DNA from: Erythroxylum novogranatense
Taxonomy: Eukaryota; Streptophyta; Magnoliopsida; Malpighiales; Erythroxylaceae
DNA length: 64,000 nt
Assembly (NCBI GenBank): GCA_029891385.1
Contig: CM057231.1
Coordinates: 18,810,300 to 18,874,299, forward strand
Direction of reading: 5' to 3'
Shown here: in pieces, positions 25,861 to 37,794 of the stretch
Numbering within the stretch: position 1 is the first letter of the stretch
How the letters are laid out: every line of letters begins with the position of its first letter
The notes under the pieces: model-generated
What the model was told of the DNA's origin: nothing
Seen by the model: the letters and a program-made list of their open reading frames with translations, nothing else
Database searches by the model: none
Translations under genes and position numbers: made by a program

Positions 25861-27417
25861 CCTTTTTTTCTTCCAACAGCACCAATTTGACATAAATATC
25901 CTTTTTAGCTGGAGAGGTTAGAGCATAAAATTCTTAAAATAAAGAAGAATTTGGATGCTTTGCTCCAATTTTTGGGGCTAACACCTCTACGTCCATCTAA
26001 ACTATAATGCATTCAGTTTTAGATTATGAGTATTCTAATATTTCACTTATTTTATGATGATTAATTTTTTTCAATGTGGGCATCTTATGCACACATTGGA
26101 GATAATGTATGAAGTAGTTGTAGGTGAGAGTTAATGTATACACCATTTCAGAATAGCTATATATTTTTCTTTAGTGAAATTTGTGATTTGTGTTTGGAAT
26201 CTTGAATACTATGATTTATATGTGTTGATTTTTCCTTGTGGCAGCCTTAAATTTTCTTATTGATGTTTAGAAATGTTCCATAAGTTCGTATAACTTTTGT
26301 TTGGAGTTTTAATGAATGAAAGAAACAAGCATTATTAGTTTTTTTATAAATCACTTAAACTATCTTATTAGTTTTATTAAATGAAAATATGTAGGACTTA
26401 ATACATTTTGATAGTCATATGAGCTTTTGAGTCTAAGAGGAATTCATTACATTTGTGCTCGTACATTTTTCTTTGTTACATATTATCAAATATGGCTTGT
26501 TTATGTCGAAACTTTCTCATGTTTACATTTTAAGACCATATTTTTGGTGAATTTATGCATGAAATTAATAGGGGCCCTTAGGTATAACCATTTTTAACCT
26601 ATAAATGTTTAAACCACTTTGAATCTTGATCTTTCTTTTCTTACATATTAATCTTGTCACAAGCCATTTTTACTTTCCTTTTGTTTGTTTTCTTAATAAT
26701 TTTGAGCCCTAAATTGAAAGAATTGTATAAAGCTCATTTGCATAAGATTTTAACCATTTCCATGAAATGTAAATCAGTTGATTAAAGTTAAAATGTTTTG
26801 ATTTCTCTCTTTTATAGAATGGGAGAAGTATAGTTAAAAAAAGAAGAATATCAACTTTAATGTTTTTTGTTCTTCTAAAAATTAAAAAGAAAAATAATGA
26901 TGTGATTGCATTTATGTGACTTGAATTAGTGAATTTTCAACTAATTTGAGTTAATTGCTTCTTTAATTTGTTAAACCTAAATTTTTTATCTTTATATACA
27001 TTTAAATAAGTTATGTTACAATCGTTATTAACACCCTTTGATTTATGAATTTATGTTTATTAGTGGTAAGGTTATAATTCATGAGCAAGCTTATGAAAAT
27101 AACGTCCTATATTTTGATTCTAGAAGTTTAACTAACCTTAAACCCTTTGAGTGTATAAAGTGAAATCCATAAGAAGGTGTTAAGTCTTGTTTTATATTAT
27201 TTTGATGAAATTGATGAGATGTTATGCTTTCTTTCTAAAAATTTATCCTACGGGTGTTTGTTCTCTTGATTGCTATTTTATCTTACACCTTTAATGTATA
27301 TTAACTTTTGGAATTTTTTGGATAACATAAAAGAGAATGAAAGGCTGCTAAGAAGATGATTAATGTATTGAATTGATGTATGCTTGAGGACAAGCATGAA
27401 TTCCATGTAAGGGAATT
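25861..27417. other. Untranslated 3' region of Athila-like element with polypurine tract
   Basis: This is AT-rich and non-coding. A segment at about 26,640-27,000 recurs, inverted, at 62,330-62,760. Just before the LTR it reads CTTGAGGACAAGCATG...CATGTAAGGGAATT, the usual sequence before a 3' LTR in this lineage; the purine-rich part at about 27,405-27,417 would be the polypurine tract. Confidence 0.6.
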
Positions 27418-28690
27418 TGATAAGATATAATTAGATCATATTAATTGGACTTGTCTCTTTTACTTTAGGTTGATTTTGGTGCTTAATTGGTAAAATTGAT
27501 ATTTATTTTGTTTTAGGATTACGAGGTGACAAGTAGAGATTGGAGCAAAATTGGCTTGAAATATTTATTAGAGCATTATTTTTCAAAGCCACAAATTTTG
27601 GAGAGATGAGTAAAAGAAGATAGATTGCTAAACCTGATAAAACAATATCACACCTAAAGTTATAGTCATTATAAGAAGTTTAGTCTAATTAGGAGACTTT
27701 ATTTTCAACCATACTATATAGGGATTATGATTTTTTAATCATTTTCTCAGGAATCTTTATATAGTATACTTTTAGGGGAGAGAGGGGAACTTGCTATTTA
27801 TTAGTATTTTTCTTTTGTCTTCTTTCTTCTATCTTTGTTAAGGAAATGATAGTCATAGATGGCTAAATCCATATTTTCTTATTCAAGGGAAATTAAAACT
27901 TCATTTGCAGTATTGGGAGGTTTTTTTCTAATTTGGAATTTTATTTTAATCCAAGTATTTCTTATTTCTAATTCTTCTATCTCATGAATAGTCAACATTG
28001 ATTGATTTAACAAATTAATTCAATATTAATTATTTCATTGCTATTTATGAGTTTAGTCTAGATCCAAACTTCAAACCATGGAACCGTAGGAGCTATCGAT
28101 TTAAAGATCTGTAATTTGTATGAATGATTGGTAAAAGTAGCAGGTAGGTTAGTTATACATTTGCATATCTAACTTATAAAAATAAGAAAAATAAATTTAA
28201 TAGTTGTAGCTATCCCATTTATTTAATTTATGGTTTAGTTTTTTCATTAAGCTTATTAGAATATTTAATTAATATGGAATGTGATTATACCTCAATCAAT
28301 TAATGATAAGTTTTAATTTGAATGCTAGGCATGAATCAATTAATTTTGAAAATTTGAAACTTATTATGACTATCATAATAGGTTTTAAATTAAATTCTTA
28401 ATTTGTGAAAATTAATTCTTTTAGACCAATGATTAAGGTTACAATTAGATGAGATCATTTCCTTAAATTAGAGTTTGATAAAATTGAATTTTCTCATTTT
28501 ATACTTAGTTGATTTATTTTGATTTCTTTTTAATTTTAGTTTATTAGTTAAGTAATCATAAATTCTCATTCTATTTGGCAATTAAAATTGAGAAACTATT
28601 ATTTAATTCTCTTGGAATTCAACCTAGTTCTATTACTATTATAATAGTTTAGTGAATTACAGATTAATTTTAAGGGTCTGAACAACCTAT
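27418..28690 (+). repeat. 3' LTR of Athila-like element (right edge approximate)
   Basis: It starts TGATAAGATATAATTAG directly after the polypurine region. Near its end it has CTCTTGGAATTCAACC, resembling the conserved 'TGTGGATTCGACC' segment near the end of Athila/Tat LTRs, about 60-80 bp before the junction. The right edge is estimated because no second LTR is available for comparison. Confidence 0.55.
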
Positions 28691-28895
28691 CCAAGTGCTG
28701 AAGAGAAGTTGATGAAAGTTTTGAATCAAAGATAGTTATAAATTATTAAATATGCATACTGTTAAACATAAATGAAAAACTAATAACTTTTAACTTGGAA
28801 TTTATTAGTTTCATTTAGTAAAATTAGACATAAATATAAATATAAATATGTGAATAGTTAATGTATTTAATACTCGATTAGAAGTATAAAAAGAG

Positions 28896-29038
28896 ACAAC
28901 TCCAGTGCACAAAGCTCTCTGCTTTGCGATGGTCAGTGGAAAGTCATCAATTGTATGCTACCTACCTTTTATATTTTACAAAAAAACTATAATCGTGACT
29001 CGAACTCGTGACATTTTGATCACAAAGGAGTAACACTT
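28896..29038 (-). mobile_element. Au-like SINE, minus strand
   Basis: Read on the minus strand, GTCACGAGTTCGAGTCACG near 29,005-29,020 is the tRNA-type B box (GGTTCGANTC class). GTAGGTAGCATACAATTGATGAC-like sequence and GAGAGCTTTGTGCACTGGAGTTGTC follow in the same order and spacing as in Au SINEs, ending in a short run before 28,896. The A box is weak and no clean target duplication was found. Confidence 0.68.
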
Positions 29039-30276
29039 ATATACTTTATTATAAGTATATAATAAATTGAAAATTATTATCAAAATGATTTGAATTCATA
29101 ACAAAATAAAAATTATTTAAATTTTGCTTATTTTAATGTTTCAACTTTCTCTAAAAGTGTAATTATTTAAATAAATTTAATATGTTTTCGTATCCAATAT
29201 AAAATTATGAAAAATGTTACAAATTATTATAAAATTAAATTTTATTTACACAATATATTATACTTACTAATTAAATATACATTTTTTATAATAATTGATA
29301 GTAATTAGTATAATAAAGTATAAATAAAGACATGCATTAAAATCAAATGAATTATAGGTTTATAGACAATTTGACATGTCAACACTTGAAAGAAAAGGCT
29401 TTTGTGATCAAGTGATAAATTGGGGCCAGTGCTTTATACGTTATCTTTCCATTGCATGGGAGGATAATTTGGACACTAACCCTTGTAGCCAACAAGACCA
29501 AACTTAAATTAGAATAATCATATTGTTCTTACATCCTAGATTGAAATGTGGAATGCTATTTAACCAGTAATAGTTTTTCTATTTAGGAGTAAACTCAGAC
29601 GATGTGTGAATAAATATAAATGTGTTTAAGATTATTTACGTTATTAAAGTGGGGACTCATCTTGATTCATTGTCATAGTAAAGTCCAAGTTGAATGTCTA
29701 ATAAAACGTAAGATAGACGTTGTATAACACAGATAAATTTGAAATAATTTTTGGCTCCGATGAATTTTAATCTAAAATAATTTGTATAAAAATCTTGCTT
29801 AAGCCTAATTTTAGAAAATCTACACCTAAAATTGTTGATGTTTGACGACCTTGTGCCTATTCTTGTTTTTGTCAATTTTTGGAGAACCTGTTGCCTGAAT
29901 TATCGCATGAAAGCATTATATTTTACACATTCCCATGTTTGGTAGATCCCGTGCTGTTACTGGTCTTATGAGTTAAACGACTTATCAACTATTTTTAACA
30001 GATCGAGACATATTCGATTATGTTAAATCGCTGATAATTATATTTGGTAATTATTTAATTGAGTTGGTGAATTGAACCAAATCTGCTGTTATAAGAAACT
30101 AAGGAACGAAAAGACAATTGTGCTCAAAATTATTACAAATTATTCAAGCTATCATCTTTTATTGTTGCTTTCCTTAATCAAACATTAGTACCATAAACTT
30201 TACTAATACACTGCAATTAATATGGAAAAGAAAGTAGCAATAGTAATAATAATATTATTTATTTGTTTGTTTGTTT
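29039..30276. other. AT-rich intergenic DNA, nothing recognised
   Basis: There are no coding blocks on either strand. The 72-residue minus-strand open frame at 29,657-29,875 has no recognisable motif. Confidence 0.4.
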
Positions 30277-30407
30277 GTTTATTATTATGTATTCTATGTT
30301 TTTATTAAAGTTATAATCTTAAGTTTTGTGAATTTATTTATTTATTTATTTGTTTATTATTATGTATTCTATGTTTTATTAAAGTTATAATCTTAAGTTT
30401 TGTGAAA
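30277..30407. repeat. 75-bp tandem duplication
   Basis: The segment TGTTTATTATTATGTATTCT...AAGTTTTGTGAA occurs at 30,277-30,332 and again at 30,351-30,407. The joining sequence is (TTTA/TTTG)n. Copies differ by one T, so the duplication is recent. Confidence 0.85.
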
Positions 30408-31034
30408 TTAAATATCTAAAATATAAATTTTATGAGAATATTTTAAGAAATACTAAGATATATAATATTTATATCCTTATAAATTGTGTTTGGGATTATC
30501 CATTGCTTTGAATTGGAAAAAATTTTCCAATAGAGGAGATGATAATGAAGAAATGGCTGAGCCAAGGGTTTGAATGAGATGGAGAGTGAAGTTGTTAGAT
30601 TCCGATCATGCATCTCATACATAATATATATCAAATATACGCAGTGGAAAATAAAACAGAACCTTAAAAACTATATCTACTCATGCATATAGATATAGAA
30701 AACAAAAATATGAAATGTAAGATATTTACATACTTTTTTGATAATCTCTTTTGTTTTTTAATCTTCTTTGCATTGGGTTGTCATAAACCATAACGATCAA
30801 CGTAGATCATCTCTAATAAAAGTCCACATGAAGATAGAATGATGAAACTTCACTAAGAAATGGCTAGATTATTTTCTTTGTGCAAGCAAAGATAAGAATT
30901 CTTGTGAGAGTTAGAGAGACAAAGAGTGTGTATATAAGAAAGAACATTTTCTTTTACTTGTATCTTTCAAAAAATGCACAAAAAATCATCTCTATTTTCT
31001 GCATCATTTGGCCTTCTATAATCCCCATCCCTAA

Positions 31035-31185
31035 TGGAGAGTTATGGGAAGTTAATGATCATGGATAACATGCATTAATAGAAGTTATTGGAAATTAATG
31101 ACCATGAATAACATGCATTAATGGAAGTTTGGTAAGTTAATAACCGTGAATAACATATATTAATGAAAGTTTTGGGAAGTTAATG
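31035..31185. repeat. 43-bp tandem repeat, about 3.3 copies
   Basis: The unit is GGAAGTTAATGACCATGAAT followed by AACATGCATTAATGGAAGTT; matching points fall at 31,066, 31,109 and 31,151. Copies are diverged by a few bases each. It lies inside the older LTR-like sequence. Confidence 0.85.
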
Positions 31186-31779
31186 ACCAAATTGGCAACC
31201 AATAACACTTGTTTCTAATTCATTCCATGCAACGTTTTCTACCACGATCACGTCGTGATATAATCCTGAAACACTCTTTCATATCTTGAATCACCATTCA
31301 AGACCATTTTACTTATTCTTCGAATCTCCTATGTGTGTGACTCATTAGGTTCCTGGTTATGTTGGTCACTTGAATTAACACTTAATTAGGGTAAGTCAAA
31401 GGTAGTATCTAGCAACACGTCATGACCTTCAATTGACCGAAAAGTCAGTAGTTTGACTACAAACCCTTCCATACACAATGCTGCCAGCAATTCATCCTTT
31501 CACCATCTATACCCCACTTGGTTCAAAGTATGATCAAAATGTCAACTCTCATTAAACTGACTACATCACTTTTAGTGTAAGTAATATTAGATCTTGTCCT
31601 GAAGATCTCATTACTTTATGTATCATTAAAGATTCTCTTCTTGACACATATATGCTCTGGCCAGATTCTCTGAGGAATGACTCTGATAAGAAGCTGTGGG
31701 TATCATCTCTCTCTATCAATAGTGGTGAATCATTTATTGGCTACTTAATTACCTCTAAATATCTCAAGATGTACCCAAT

Positions 31780-32282
31780 TGTTAGAGATGGGTCCCTTTT
31801 CTCATGGAGGGACTCCATCATTCCAAATTGGTAGGCATGGTAGGCGGTAGGCGCCAAAAACTGCGCCTGCCAAAGTTGATGTCTACCAATATTGAAGAAA
31901 AATTTGCTAACTATACCACGTCTCATGTCTATAAATAGGCAAGAGATGAAGAATTGAATACAAAATACATACAGAAAAACAAAGAAAGAAAACAGAGAGA
32001 AAACCAGAGCATTGTTCTTGCTCTAAAGTTAGGAAATATATTCCTAAAGAGTTGGTGAGTGACAAAATAGTGAGGTTAGTATTTTTTAGATTGGGAAACA
32101 CCTTGTGAGCCACTATTTTTTATTTTTCTTTGTATACCCATTATTTGTAATAGTAGAAGAATTATTCTGAGTTTTGTCTGTGGACGTAGCTCAAAGTTAA
32201 AAGTGAACCACGTTAAAAATCCTGTGTCTATTTTGCTCATTTTATTTTTTCTTTTCACAAAATACACCCGTTGCGCCCAACA
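31780..32282 (+). repeat. 5' LTR of copia element
   Basis: 503 bp, TGTTAGAGATGGG to GCGCCCAACA. It carries a TATA box at 31,930-31,937 and short imperfect inverted ends. Confidence 0.96.
31930..31937 (+). promoter_or_regulatory. TATA box of copia 5' LTR
   Basis: TATAAATA within GTCTATAAATAGGCA. The same box is kept in the 3' LTR at 36,866-36,873. Transcription would start about 30 bp downstream. Confidence 0.75.
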
Positions 32283-32284
32283 AG

Positions 32285-32300
32285 TGGTATCAGAGCTGTG
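32285..32300 (+). promoter_or_regulatory. Primer-binding site (initiator tRNA-Met type)
   Basis: TGGTATCAGAGCTGTG starts two bases after the 5' LTR. TGGTATCAGAGC is the standard plant copia site complementary to the 3' end of initiator methionine tRNA. Confidence 0.93.
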
Positions 32301-32725
32301 TTTTCATTGAAGATATTTTTTTAAAAGAAGCACATCATCGGGAAAAGAAAATTACAACGAATTTTTTGGCGTGATCCATTCGAAAAGTTGACGTAAAACG
32401 GCAAAGGTGATGAATAGTACTAAATAGTACGTTTACGTTGTTTTAATTAATTTGCAAGGTGACGCACTGTGCAGCAATAATAACTAGGTCCCGCGACATA
32501 TTTGAGGTACTATTTATAAGTTACTATTTACCGGATCTCACGATACTATTCCAATGGGGTCCGACGAGTTACTATTTATTAGTTCCCGCAGCACTATTCT
32601 GGTGGGGTCTAGTGATACTATTCCGATCCCGTGGTAAAAATTTAGAAGTTATCTTGTCTGGCAAATTTTGACATCCTGGTTCCATATTTGAGGTCGGTTT
32701 TCTCAAATTTGGTTTAATTTGGCAA
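32301..32725. other. Leader between primer-binding site and gag
   Basis: This is untranslated leader. It contains an imperfectly repeated motif, ACTATTTA / ACTATTCC with GGTCC-G (about 32,500-32,635), four to five times. No gene is seen. Confidence 0.6.
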
Positions 32726-35700
32726 ATGGAGGTGAAGACGAGTAAAATGATCAATTTAAATGGTATGAACTACCGTATATGGTGAACCAAGATGAAGGAT
32801 CTCTTGATGATTACAAAGATGCATTTGTCAATATTTTCAACAACTAAACAGGAGGAGATGTCCAACGAAGAATGGGAGTTTGAGCATGAACGAGCATGTG
32901 GTTATATTTGACAGTTTGTCGATGATAATGTGTACAATCACATTTGTAACGAGATTCATGCAAGAACGTTGTGGAATAAGATGGAGCAGTTGTATGCTTC
33001 AAAAATCGGTAACAACAAATTATTTTATCTGACAAAATTGATGCAGGTAAAATACCAAGAGGGTATTTCTGTAGCTGATCATTTAAACAATATGGAAGGA
33101 ATGGTTGATCAGTTATCAAAGATGGGCATAAAGTTTGATGATGAGGTGATTGCTTTGATGGTGCTAGCTTCATTACCAGAGTCTTGGGAGACTTTGAAGG
33201 TGTCTTTGACAAATACTGCACCAACTGGAGTATTAAATATGGAGTCCGTTAAAAGCAGTATACTAAATGAAGAGATGAGACGTAAATCACAGTCTGCAAC
33301 CTCTTCATCATATTCAGATGTTCTGTTTACAGAAAATAGAGGAAGGAGTCAATATAGAGGTCCAAAGTCCAGAGACAAAAGTAGAGAAAAGTCAAACAGA
33401 TATGCAAATGTGAAATGTCATTACTGCAAGAAGAAGGGACACATCATGAAATTTTGCCGAAAATTGAAGAAAGAAAAAGGCAAAAATGTGAAGAAAGAAG
33501 AAAGCAGTGATGATGAACAAGGTAAAATTATTGATGTATTTAACCTTGTTATTGATACAAAGATAGTCAGCCTGGTGTCGCAAGAAACAAGTTGGATAGT
33601 TGATAGTGGAGCTACTATCCATGTTACATCTCACAGACAAATTTTCTCATCCAACACACTTGGGAATTATGGCATTGTTAAGATGGAAAATGAAAATCTG
33701 TCAAATGTTGTTGGCAAAGGAGATATTTCTTTAGAGACAGCGAATGGTTCAAGACTGTTGCTGAAAGATGTCAGGTACATTCCTGATATGCGTTTGAACT
33801 TGATTTCTATAAACAGGCTAGATGATGAAGGTTTCCAAAGTACATTTGGAAACTGAAAATGGAAGCTTACTAAGGGCTCGTTAGTAGTTGCCAAAGGTCA
33901 GAAGCACTCAAGACTATATATGATGCAGGCAAAGTTCTCCAATGATGTTGTTAATACAGTGGAGAATGATAATACAGTTGATTTGTGGCATAAAAGATTA
34001 GGTCACATTGGTGAGAAAGGGATAAGTCAGCTTGTAAAGAGGAATATGTTGTCTGATCTAAACCAGATACATCAGAAGAAATGCGAAGATTGTCTAGCAA
34101 GGAAACAAAACAGGATTTCATTCCAGAGTTCTCCTCTATCCAGAATGAAGAATGTTCTAGATCTGATTCACTCAGATTTGTGCAGACCATTTCCAAAGTC
34201 ACTAGGTAACGCACAATACTTTGTGACTTTTATTGATCATTCCAGGAAAACGTAGGCTTATACTATGAAGACTAAAGATCAAGTGCTAGATATGTTCAAA
34301 CAATTTTACGCTTCAATTGAGAGACAAACTGAGAAGAAGTTGAAGTGCATCCGGACAGACAATGGCGGAGAGTACATCGGATTATTTGATGCTTACTGTA
34401 AAGAGCATGGTATTCGACATCAAATGACTCCACCAAAAACACCTCAATTAAATGGCGTAGCTGAGAGGATGAGCAGGACTTTGATGGAAAGAGTCAGATG
34501 TCTACTTTCACATTCAAAGTTACCTAAGGTATTTTGGGGTGAAGCTTTACTTACAGTTGTTTATGTATTAAATTGTTCACCATTTGTTCCTCTCCAGTAT
34601 GAAGTTTCAGAAAAGGTATGGTTAGGAAAGGATGTTTCCTATGATCATTTGCGGGTCTTTGGTTGCAAGGCGTTTGTCCACATTCCTAAAGATGAAAGGA
34701 ACAAACTTGATGTCAAGACACGACAGTGTGTATTCATAGGCTATGGTCAAGATCAATTTGGCTATAGGTTTTATGATCCGGTGCAGAAAAGACTTATCAG
34801 GAGTCGTGATGCTATGTTTGTTGAAGATCAAACTATTGAAGATATCAACAAGGTAGAGAAGGAAGTTCCAAGCTCCGAAGATGACTCAAAAATCTTCCGA
34901 TTGAATCCTCCAACAATGGTGTCGAGACAAGTTAGAGATGAAGTATAGAATGATCAGCTAGAAGCTGATAATACAGATTCCCCCAATGAAGATGAACCAG
35001 AGGATGATGATGATGTTCACATTCAATCACCAGCACCTGAAGATTCTCCAGTCCCATTACGAAGATCTAGTAGAAATAGAAAATCATCTACTAGATATTC
35101 AGTTGATCAGTATGTAATGCTGACTGACGGGGGAGAACCAGAAAGCTTTGATGAAGCCATAAATGATGAACACAAGAAGAAATGGAAAGAAGCCATGCAA
35201 GACGAGATGAAATCCTTGCATGAGAATAAAACATTCGAGCTGGTGAAGTTGCCAAAAGCCAAAAGAGCTTTGAAGAATAAATGGGTGTTCAGGATCAAGC
35301 ATGAAGAACACAACAACCATCTTCGATTCAAAGCAAGATTAGTAGTCAAAGGATTCAGCCAAAAGAAAGGAATTGACTTTGACGAGATATTTTCACCGGT
35401 GGTGAAAATGACATCCATACGTACAGTGCTAGGGCTAGCTGCAAGTTTTAATATGGAGGTTGAACAAATGGATGTCAAAACTGCCTTCCTACATGGAGAT
35501 TTGGAAGAAGAGATATATATAGAGCAACCAGAGGGTTTCGTGAAAAAGGGAAAAGAAGACTATGTTTTTAGACTGAAGAAGAGTCTATATGGTCTAAAAC
35601 AGGCACCAAGACAGTGGTATAAGAAGTTCCAGTCTATTATGGGGAAGCAAGGCTACAAGAAGACTACTTCAGATCACTGTGTATTTATGAAGAAATTCTC

Positions 35701-36700
35701 TGATGATGATTTCATTATTTTATTGCTTTATGTGGATGATATGCTGATTATTGGTAAAAATGTTTCTAGAATCAACAATCTGAAGAAACAGCTGGATAAG
35801 TCTTTTGTCATGAAAGACTTGGGATCAGCAAAGCAGATTCTTGGTATACAGATTATCAGAGATAGAAGCGCCAAGAAATTATGGTTGTCACAAGAGAAGT
35901 ACATTGATAAAGTACTTCAAAGATTCAAATTGGACAAAGCTAAAGCAGTTAGTTGTCCTCTTGCTAATCACTTTAAATTGAGTTTTAAAGAGTGCCCTTC
36001 TACAGATGAAGAGAAGGAAGAAATGTCCAGAGTTCTATATGCTTCAGCAGTTGGAAGTTTAATGTATGCCATGGTTTGTACACAGCTAGATATTGCTCAT
36101 GTAGTTGGAGTTGTGAGTCGTTTCCTTTCTAATCCTGGAAAGGAACATTGGGCTGCTGTCAAGTGGATTCTCAGGTATCTTCGAGGGTCATCCAAAATAT
36201 GCTTATGTTTTGGAAGAACAGAACCTGTGTTAGCTAGTTACACAGATGCAGATATGGCTGGAGATGTTGACTCGAGAAAGTCTACATCAGGTTACTTGAT
36301 TACTTTTACAGGGGGAGCTGTGGCATGGCAGTCAAAGTTACAGAAGTGTATTGCACTTTCTACAACTGAAGCAGAGTTTATTGCAGCAACAGAAGCCTAT
36401 AAGGAGTTGCTATGGATGAAGAAGTTCTTTAATGAACTTGGTGTCAAGCAAGAATAATATTAGTTGTTCTGTGACAGTCAGAGCGCTATTCACCTTGGTA
36501 AGAATGCCTCGTTTCACTCACGATCAAAACACATTGATGTGAGATATCACTGGATCAGAGATGTGATGGAGACGAAACAATTACAGTTAGAAAAGATTCA
36601 TATTGATGAAAATGGATCAGACATGTTAACCAAAATTCTACCAAGTGGCAAGTTTGAGTATTGTCGATTAATAGCAGGCTTGATAAAGCCCTCCATGTAA
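32726..36700 (+). pseudogene. Copia gag-pol, one frame with seven in-frame stops
   Basis: A single frame of 1,325 codons runs from ATG 32,726 to the final stop, with no frameshift. Domains: gag (UBN2-like, LYASKIGNNKLFYLTKLMQVKYQEG region); zinc knuckle CHYCKKKGHIMKFC (about 33,417-33,458); protease WIVDSGATIHVT (about 33,594); GAG-pre-integrase WHKRLGHIGEKG (about 33,987); integrase with HSDL, RTDNGGEY (about 34,350) and NGVAERMSRTLMERVR (about 34,453); RT with MDVKTAFLHGDL and YVDDML (about 35,730); RNase H with YTDADMAGDVDSRKSTSGY and STTEAEF. Internal stops: TGA 32,783, TGA 32,909, TGA 33,854, TAG 34,253, TAG 34,946, TAA 36,455 and TAG 36,461. All catalytic motifs are otherwise in place. 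It cannot make full-length polyprotein without readthrough. Confidence 0.95.
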
Positions 36701-36716
36701 TCGGGAGGGGGAGATT
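36701..36716 (+). promoter_or_regulatory. Polypurine tract of copia element
   Basis: TCGGGAGGGGGAGATT directly precedes the 3' LTR; this is where plus-strand DNA synthesis is primed. Confidence 0.9.
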
Positions 36717-37218
36717 TGTTAGAGATAGGTCCCTTTCTCATGGAGGGACTCCATCATTCCAAATTGGTATGCATGGTAGGCGGTAGGTGCCGAAAATTGC
36801 GCCTGCCAAAGTTGATGCCTACCAAGATTGAAGAAAAATTCGCCAACTATACCACGTCTCCTGTCTATAAATAGGCAGGAGATGAAGAACTGAATACAAA
36901 ACACATACAGAAAAATAGAGAAAGAAAACAGAGAGAAAACCATAGCATTGTTCTTGCTCTGAAGTTAGGAAATATATTCCTAAAGGGTTGGTGAGTGACA
37001 AAATAGTGATTTTAGTATTTTTTTAAGTTGAGAAACACCTTGTGAGCCACTATTTTGATTTATCTCTGTATACCCATTATTTGTAATAGTGGAAGAATTA
37101 TTCTGAGTTTTGTCCGTGGACGTAGCCCAAAGTTAAGGGTGAACCACGTTAAAAATCTTGTGTCCATTTTACTCATTTTATTTTTCCTTTTCACAAAATA
37201 CACCCGCTGCGCCCAACA
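36717..37218 (+). repeat. 3' LTR of copia element
   Basis: 502 bp, TGTTAGAGATAGG to GCGCCCAACA. It matches the 5' LTR with about 93 per cent identity by eye and is followed directly by the second CCAAT. Confidence 0.96.
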
Positions 37219-37794
37219 CCAATCACCATTCTATGAGTAAGCCCTAAAAGGCACTATGAATGGAATCAAAGTACAGGATCAGTATTTGAGATATCCTTGA
37301 GCACCTCAAGTCAAAGGATACTTGCACCATTGCTATGATAAGACCATCATTGACACTGGAATAAAATATTCATATGATTGTCTTATAGTAGATCAATCCA
37401 ATGTACTTACTACCCTTAGTAAGCATCTACATGTTAACTCTAAACAACTCATGTCTACTGCTTATGAGATCTACGGCTCGATTTAATCAAGGAGTATAAC
37501 ATGTGCCAGTCTACCCAAATTAATGATATCCCATCTTATTAATCTTATGATTAGGAAAAATTTAGATACTAACATAATTACACATGATAGGAATCTCATT
37601 ATTATGATCTTATCATGATTTTCTCCATGTCATGTTTTGTATCAAGGATTTCATTAAATCAATTTAAGATCAACATCAAATACATAAACGTATGAACATC
37701 GAACTAATGAAAAATGCCTTTATTAATTATAAAATGATTTGTACAACAAGGGCTAAAAGTGATTGCCTTTAGAGTACCTCTCTAGTAGAAATCA

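Larger units (their letters stand above)
31780..37218 (+). mobile_element. Complete Ty1/copia (Tork/Tnt1-like) retrotransposon, 5,439 bp
   Basis: Two LTRs (TGTTAG...CCCAACA) bracket a gag-pol region, a primer-binding site and a polypurine tract. The 5-bp target duplication CCAAT is perfect (31,775-31,779 and 37,219-37,223). Domain order gag, protease, integrase, RT, RNase H is the copia order, and the pol wording resembles the Tork/Tnt1 lineage. The LTRs differ at about 35-40 positions of 503 by eye, so the insertion is not recent. Confidence 0.97.
30593..37794 (-). repeat. Probable old LTR (solo-LTR candidate) split by the copia element
   Basis: Sequence on both sides of the intact copia element joins into one non-coding unit of about 1.76 kb after removing it and one CCAAT. 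On the minus strand it would begin near 37,794 with ...GGTACTCTAAAGGCAATCAC, followed by a segment like the 'GAGGCAATCACTTTTAG' start of several plant LTRs, and end near 30,593 with ...GGAATCTAACA. No primer-binding site or coding region adjoins either end, which suggests a solo LTR. Flanks GAAGT and AGTAT do not form a clean duplication, so both ends are approximate. Confidence 0.45.

Noticed and set aside
35099..35478. Minus-strand frames opposite copia RT
   Set aside because: Shadows of the gag-pol frame; no motifs.
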